Source: JBFXDW01 sp050180745
Lineage (GTDB): Bacteria > Pseudomonadota > Alphaproteobacteria > UBA9219
Reading direction: 5' to 3'
Assembly (NCBI GenBank): GCA_050180745.1
Contig: JBFXDW010000080.1
Span: 1-7,800 of the forward strand
Length of the DNA stretch: 7,800 nt
In this document: piece by piece, positions 4,565-7,800 of the stretch
Layout of the letters: each line of letters begins with the position of its first letter
How positions within the stretch are numbered: position 1 is the first letter of the stretch
The notes under the pieces: generated by a model
What the model was told of the DNA's origin: nothing
Databases searched by the model: none
Seen by the model: only the letters and a program-made list of their open reading frames with translations
Made by a program: the position numbers and the translations under genes

Positions 4565-6193
4565 ATGACAGAGACCGATCCTTTTGGTGATGATATACCG
4601 GAAGATAACACCCTTGAGGTGTTACGTGATCGACTCCTGCCCGATCTGGAAAAAGCTTTCCCTGCTAATAAACGAAAAGGGCTGGCACGCCCCGAAATAT
4701 CCCGCGAAGTTAAAACACATACTCTTTCTTTTCTAAGCGAACAGGGAATCGAGCTCAATCTTCTTGACCAACGAGATCTCGTCGCTCTTCTGACAAAAGC
4801 ACTCATTCAACCTACCGCTCCACCAACCGCGCCCGTTGAATCTGATAGTACCACGCCTCAGGCGGAGACTGCTGGAAAGACAGTCCCTCCCCCCCAAGAA
4901 GAAAATGAAGAACATCCCCCTTCCTCAGCACCGATCAACAACATTGCGGATGCCAAGATTAAAATTCAGCCTCTTGTTTTAGAGCGAATCGATACCTCCG
5001 CCGCAGCACACATGGGACGCGAAGATCTCACACGTGATCTGAAGGCGCTTGTCGATGAGATTCTTCTCGAGACAAGAACGCACCTCAACACAGCCGAACG
5101 CGGCGAGCTCGTTCAACAGCTCCTTAACGATATGCTGGGGCTAGGGCCACTCGAGCCATTGCTAGCAGATGAAAGCATATCAGAGGTCATGGTCAATGGA
5201 CCCAAGCAAGTCTATTGCGAAAACAAAGGTAAGCTAACGCTTACGGATGTAACCTTTCGCGATAACGCCCATGTTTTGGCCATCGCCACACGGATCGTTA
5301 CCGCCATAGGTCGCCGGATTGATGAAAGCTCACCGCTTTGTGATGCCCGCCTTGCCGATGGCAGCCGCGTCAACATTATTATTCCTCCGCTCGCTATTGA
5401 TGGTCCTTCGATTACAATTCGGAAATTCTCAAAGAAAAAAATTACGCTCGACACCATGATTAAATTCAACAGTATGTCCGAGCAAATGGCGCGTGTGTTG
5501 CGTATTGTGGGACGGTGCCAATTGAATGTGCTGATCTCCGGAGGTACAGGATCGGGAAAAACAACCCTTCTGAACGCACTGTCCCAGATGATTGACCATG
5601 GTGAGCGAATCGTCACGATTGAGGACGCCGCAGAGCTGCAACTACAACAACCGCACGTCGTTCGTCTTGAGACGCGCCCCCCTAACCTAGAAGGCCATGG
5701 CGAAATCACTATGCGCGACTTGCTTAAAAACGCACTACGGATGCGGCCAGATCGCATTATCGTGGGTGAGACACGGGGCGGCGAAGCCATCGACATGTTG
5801 CAAGCCATGAATACGGGACATGATGGTTCTCTCTCGACCGTTCACGCCAACCGCCCTCGTGAAGCCATTATGCGGCTTGAAAACATGGTGGGCCTAGGCG
5901 GCGCAAACTTATCTCCACGCGCTATCCATCAGCAAATCGCTTCAGCTATTGATATGATCATTCAGGTCGCACGTTTGCGGGATGGCTCGCGCCGTATTAC
6001 CTATATATCCGAAGTCTTAGGTATGGAAGGCGATGTCATCGCTATGCAGGATCTATTCACCTGCAACATCGTTGGCGAAAATCCAGACGGCAAATTACAG
6101 GTCGAATTTGTCAATCATGGCCTACGCCCCCATTGCGCAGCTAAGGCCGCTTATTTTGGGCTTGAAAAAGAACTCTTGGAGGCAGTTACATGA
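4565..6193 (+). CDS. cpaF: CpaF/TadA Flp pilus motor ATPase
   Basis: This is the hexameric secretion-family ATPase that powers Tad pilus extension (and, in Caulobacter CpaF, retraction). Conserved core: LGLGPLEPLL (191-200) and SEVMVNGP (206-213), Walker A GGTGSGKT (326-333, Lys332), Asp box TIEDAAEL (351-358), Walker B region RIIVGETRGGEA (397-408, Glu402), His box TGHDGSLSTVHAN (417-429, His419 and His427). All key residues are present. The 542 aa length is somewhat above the usual 450-500. The excess is N-terminal: residues about 20-80 are a helical module resembling the one at 134-190, followed by a Pro/Thr/Glu-rich linker (81-125). Start ATG 4565 has AGGA at 4550-4553 with 11-nt spacing, slightly long. 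The stop overlaps tadB by 4 bp (ATGA). A C7 tract lies in the linker. Confidence 0.97.
   Translation: MTETDPFGDDIPEDNTLEVLRDRLLPDLEKAFPANKRKGLARPEISREVKTHTLSFLSEQGIELNLLDQRDLVALLTKALIQPTAPPTAPVESDSTTPQAETAGKTVPPPQEENEEHPPSSAPINNIADAKIKIQPLVLERIDTSAAAHMGREDLTRDLKALVDEILLETRTHLNTAERGELVQQLLNDMLGLGPLEPLLADESISEVMVNGPKQVYCENKGKLTLTDVTFRDNAHVLAIATRIVTAIGRRIDESSPLCDARLADGSRVNIIIPPLAIDGPSITIRKFSKKKITLDTMIKFNSMSEQMARVLRIVGRCQLNVLISGGTGSGKTTLLNALSQMIDHGERIVTIEDAAELQLQQPHVVRLETRPPNLEGHGEITMRDLLKNALRMRPDRIIVGETRGGEAIDMLQAMNTGHDGSLSTVHANRPREAIMRLENMVGLGGANLSPRAIHQQIASAIDMIIQVARLRDGSRRITYISEVLGMEGDVIAMQDLFTCNIVGENPDGKLQVEFVNHGLRPHCAAKAAYFGLEKELLEAVT
4688..5122 (+). repeat. Protein-level duplication of the CpaF N-terminal helical module
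   Basis: Residues 42-76 (nt 4688-4792) align without gaps to residues 152-186 (nt 5018-5122) at a constant offset of 110. Ten of 35 positions are identical (Arg42, Arg47, Lys50, Leu57, Glu59, Leu64, Asn65, Leu72, Val73, Leu76 in copy 1), with about eight conservative pairs (for example EIS/DLT, EVK/DLK). Copy 2 is the ordinary CpaF N-terminal helical module. Copy 1 is extra and is joined by the proline-rich linker. The DNA is not recognisably repeated, so the event, if real, is old. Confidence 0.5.
4889..4895 (+). repeat. C7 homopolymer in the cpaF linker
   Basis: Seven C residues encode Pro109-Pro110-Gln111 in the low-complexity linker before the motor core. Loss of one C would bring a stop at 4980-4982 and remove the whole ATPase, so slippage here would switch the motor off. 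Confidence 0.85.
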
Positions 6194-7176
6194 TCGATCC
6201 AACCCTTCTTCTTCCGCTGAGTGGCGGCATTATCAGCATCATGATTATCATGGCATTCTGGAACAGTGCCGATGAAACGCCCCAAATGCGCAAAAGACTT
6301 GCACGTGTCAGTGGTCAGATCAGCAAAAACCTCACGAAAACAGAGCAACGCCGCGAACAGCTCAAACGCCGCACAAGCGACAGCGACATTCCTTTTCTTG
6401 ATAAGATCATCAAACTCACAATGCCTAATCCGCAGAAACTACGCAGCCGCCTTGCCCGCACAGGTCACAGCATCACTCTAGGAGCTTATCTGCTGATCAA
6501 CGCGCTATCGATTGTGATTTGTTATATTGTGTTTTTGAATTTTTTTGGCTGGAGCCAACAATCTTCGATACTCTTATGTTTTGCTGCTGGTTTATGGCTG
6601 CCCCACAAAGTCATAAGTCGTATGGGCAATAAACGCACCCAAAAATTCCTATCTAGCTTCCCTGATGCCATTGATACAATTTGCCGTGGTTTACGATCGG
6701 GCCTTCCCATCACAGAGACAATGGCCACCGTCGGACATGAGCTCCCAGACCCTATTGGCATTGAGTTCACACGTATTAGTGACGGCGTACGCATGGGCCG
6801 CAGCCTTGAAGAGTCAATGTGGGAAATAGCGCCCCGCCTTGATACGCCTGAATTCCGCTTTTTCATTATTGCTCTGGCCATCCAAAAAGAAACGGGTGGC
6901 AACCTTGCGGAAACCCTTGGCAACCTAGCCGAACTATTACGGAAACGGCATCAGCTTGCGCTTAAAATCAAGGCAATGTCATCAGAAGCGCGGGCTTCCG
7001 CAATGATTATTGGATCCCTGCCCTTTGTGATGTTTACTCTTTTATGGTTCGTCAATGAGCAATATATCATGCTCTTGCTTAATGATCCGCGCGGGCAAGT
7101 CCTCCTCAGCATAGGCGGCGGCTGGCTAAGTATCGGGGTCTTTGTCATGAAACAAATGATCAGCTTTGAGATTTAG
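6190..7176 (+). CDS. tadB: TadB (CpaG) inner-membrane platform protein
   Basis: This is one of the two GspF-like platform proteins that form the inner-membrane base of the Tad pilus and contact the CpaF motor. An N-terminal membrane segment at about 7-24 is followed by a basic cytoplasmic region (33-90). Two membrane segments come next at about 98-117 and 124-140. The T2SSF domain starts with FPDAIDTICRGLRSGLPI (157-174) and includes the conserved IQKETGGNLAETLGNLAELL (231-250). Two more hydrophobic segments lie at about 270-290 and 304-322. The length (328 aa) is normal. The ATG at 6190 overlaps the cpaF stop by 4 bp and has a strong GGAGG at 6178-6182 with 7-nt spacing, indicating coupled and efficient translation. 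tadC follows after 14 bp. Confidence 0.96.
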   Translation: MIDPTLLLPLSGGIISIMIIMAFWNSADETPQMRKRLARVSGQISKNLTKTEQRREQLKRRTSDSDIPFLDKIIKLTMPNPQKLRSRLARTGHSITLGAYLLINALSIVICYIVFLNFFGWSQQSSILLCFAAGLWLPHKVISRMGNKRTQKFLSSFPDAIDTICRGLRSGLPITETMATVGHELPDPIGIEFTRISDGVRMGRSLEESMWEIAPRLDTPEFRFFIIALAIQKETGGNLAETLGNLAELLRKRHQLALKIKAMSSEARASAMIIGSLPFVMFTLLWFVNEQYIMLLLNDPRGQVLLSIGGGWLSIGVFVMKQMISFEI

Positions 7177-7190
7177 GAAGAAATAGAGCC

Positions 7191-7800
7191 ATGTATTTTA
7201 TCCAATCGCTTCTTCATAATCCTAATTTTGTTTCGCTCTTATGTGGCGGTGCCGCTGTTGCCGTCGTTTTATTGATATGGAGTGCCTTTGTTGATCCTAG
7301 CACTGTTGGCGATGAGCGCCTTAAAGCCGTCACCAAACGACGTGAAGAATTTATGCGCGCCCAAAAGAATGAAGCTAAACAAACACGCCGCAAAGATCTT
7401 CAACACCCCAGCGCGATCAAACAATTCGTCGAGAAAATGAAACTAGCGCAAGGCGAAACCTTAGCTGAACTACGCACCAAATTGCGTCGTGCGGGCTTTC
7501 ATGCACGCGATGCCGTTTTTATGTTCATCTTCGCTAAATTGGCTTTGGCTGTATGCCTTTCTTCTTTTGCCTCCTCTTTGATGTTCTTAGTTGAGGTTGG
7601 CAACATGAAAACACCGGCGCGGATTCTTGTTGTCATAGGTGCCTTGGCATTAGGATGGTTCCTACCGGAAATATTCATCAAAAACCTCAGTCAGAAACGA
7701 GAAGAGGTTCTGCAAAAAGCCTTTCCTGATGCGCTTGATCTAATGGTTATTTGTGCGGAGGCTGGGCTGAGTTTGGATTCTTCTTTTGATCGGGTCAGTA
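7191..7800 (+). CDS. tadC: TadC (CpaH) inner-membrane platform protein, N-terminal part (3' truncated by window)
   Basis: This is the second GspF-like platform protein, partner of TadB. The window contains 203 codons of an open frame that runs off the right edge. A membrane segment lies at about 13-34, then a basic, charged stretch (41-105), then two hydrophobic segments at about 108-135 and 143-163. The T2SSF domain begins at FPDALDLMVICAEAGLSLDS (178-197), which is the TadC signature and differs from the TadB version (FPDAIDTICRGLRSG). The start at ATG 7191 has AGGAAG at 7175-7180, overlapping the tadB stop, with 10-nt spacing. Family members are about 300-330 aa, so roughly the last third is missing. 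Confidence 0.94.
   Translation, partial: MYFIQSLLHNPNFVSLLCGGAAVAVVLLIWSAFVDPSTVGDERLKAVTKRREEFMRAQKNEAKQTRRKDLQHPSAIKQFVEKMKLAQGETLAELRTKLRRAGFHARDAVFMFIFAKLALAVCLSSFASSLMFLVEVGNMKTPARILVVIGALALGWFLPEIFIKNLSQKREEVLQKAFPDALDLMVICAEAGLSLDSSFDRVS

Noticed and set aside
5212..5808. 198-codon minus-strand open frame opposite cpaF
   Set aside because: It is antisense to the most conserved part of the ATPase (Walker A to Walker B), and the product is Ser/Arg-rich with no family features.
1..7800. A wholly new biological system
   Set aside because: Every gene maps to the known Tad/Flp pilus set in the usual order. Novelty is limited to features within those genes and junctions.

Overview
The window is a continuous stretch of a Tad/Flp (type IVc) pilus assembly operon. 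All genes are on the + strand, in the order cpaA (3' end only), cpaB, cpaC, cpaD, cpaE, cpaF, tadB (cpaG), tadC (cpaH, 5' end only). This order, the CpaD lipoprotein and the CpaE receiver-like/MinD-like fusion are typical of Alphaproteobacteria. Base composition looks close to 50% G+C, lower than Caulobacter-type genomes. I cannot name a genus from the sequence alone. There are no RNA genes, mobile elements, CRISPR arrays or intrinsic terminators, and no gene-free stretch exceeds about 60 bases.

Layout: 1-326 is the C-terminal part of the prepilin peptidase. 341-1222 is CpaB, the periplasmic assembly protein with SAF and RcpC domains. 1219-2895 is the CpaC secretin, with a long proline-rich tail. 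2902-3306 is an unusually short CpaD lipoprotein. 3320-4504 is the CpaE localisation/assembly ATPase-like protein. 4565-6193 is the CpaF hexameric motor ATPase. 6190-7176 and 7191-7800 are the inner-membrane platform proteins TadB and TadC. cpaB/cpaC and cpaF/tadB overlap by 4 bp (ATGA), and the other junctions are 6-14 bp, except cpaE/cpaF (60 bp). This fits one transcript with translational coupling. The 60-bp gap holds a two-tier inverted repeat and a weak promoter candidate.

How it works together (family knowledge): CpaA processes Flp prepilins, whose genes would lie upstream, outside the window. CpaF with TadB/TadC extrudes, and possibly retracts, the fibre from the inner membrane. CpaE positions or regulates the machine. 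CpaB, CpaC and CpaD form the periplasmic and outer-membrane conduit. The rest of a typical locus (tadD and the tadE/F/G pseudopilins) would be downstream.

The system is well known, so I do not claim a new one. The points worth a second look are within it: an apparent duplication of the N-terminal helical module in CpaF, a CpaD that seems to lack its middle domain, a C8 tract in cpaC where slippage would clip only the secretin tail, a 24-bp tandem duplication that carries the cpaC ribosome-binding site, a CpaE P-loop lacking both usual lysines, and hairpins at several gene junctions.
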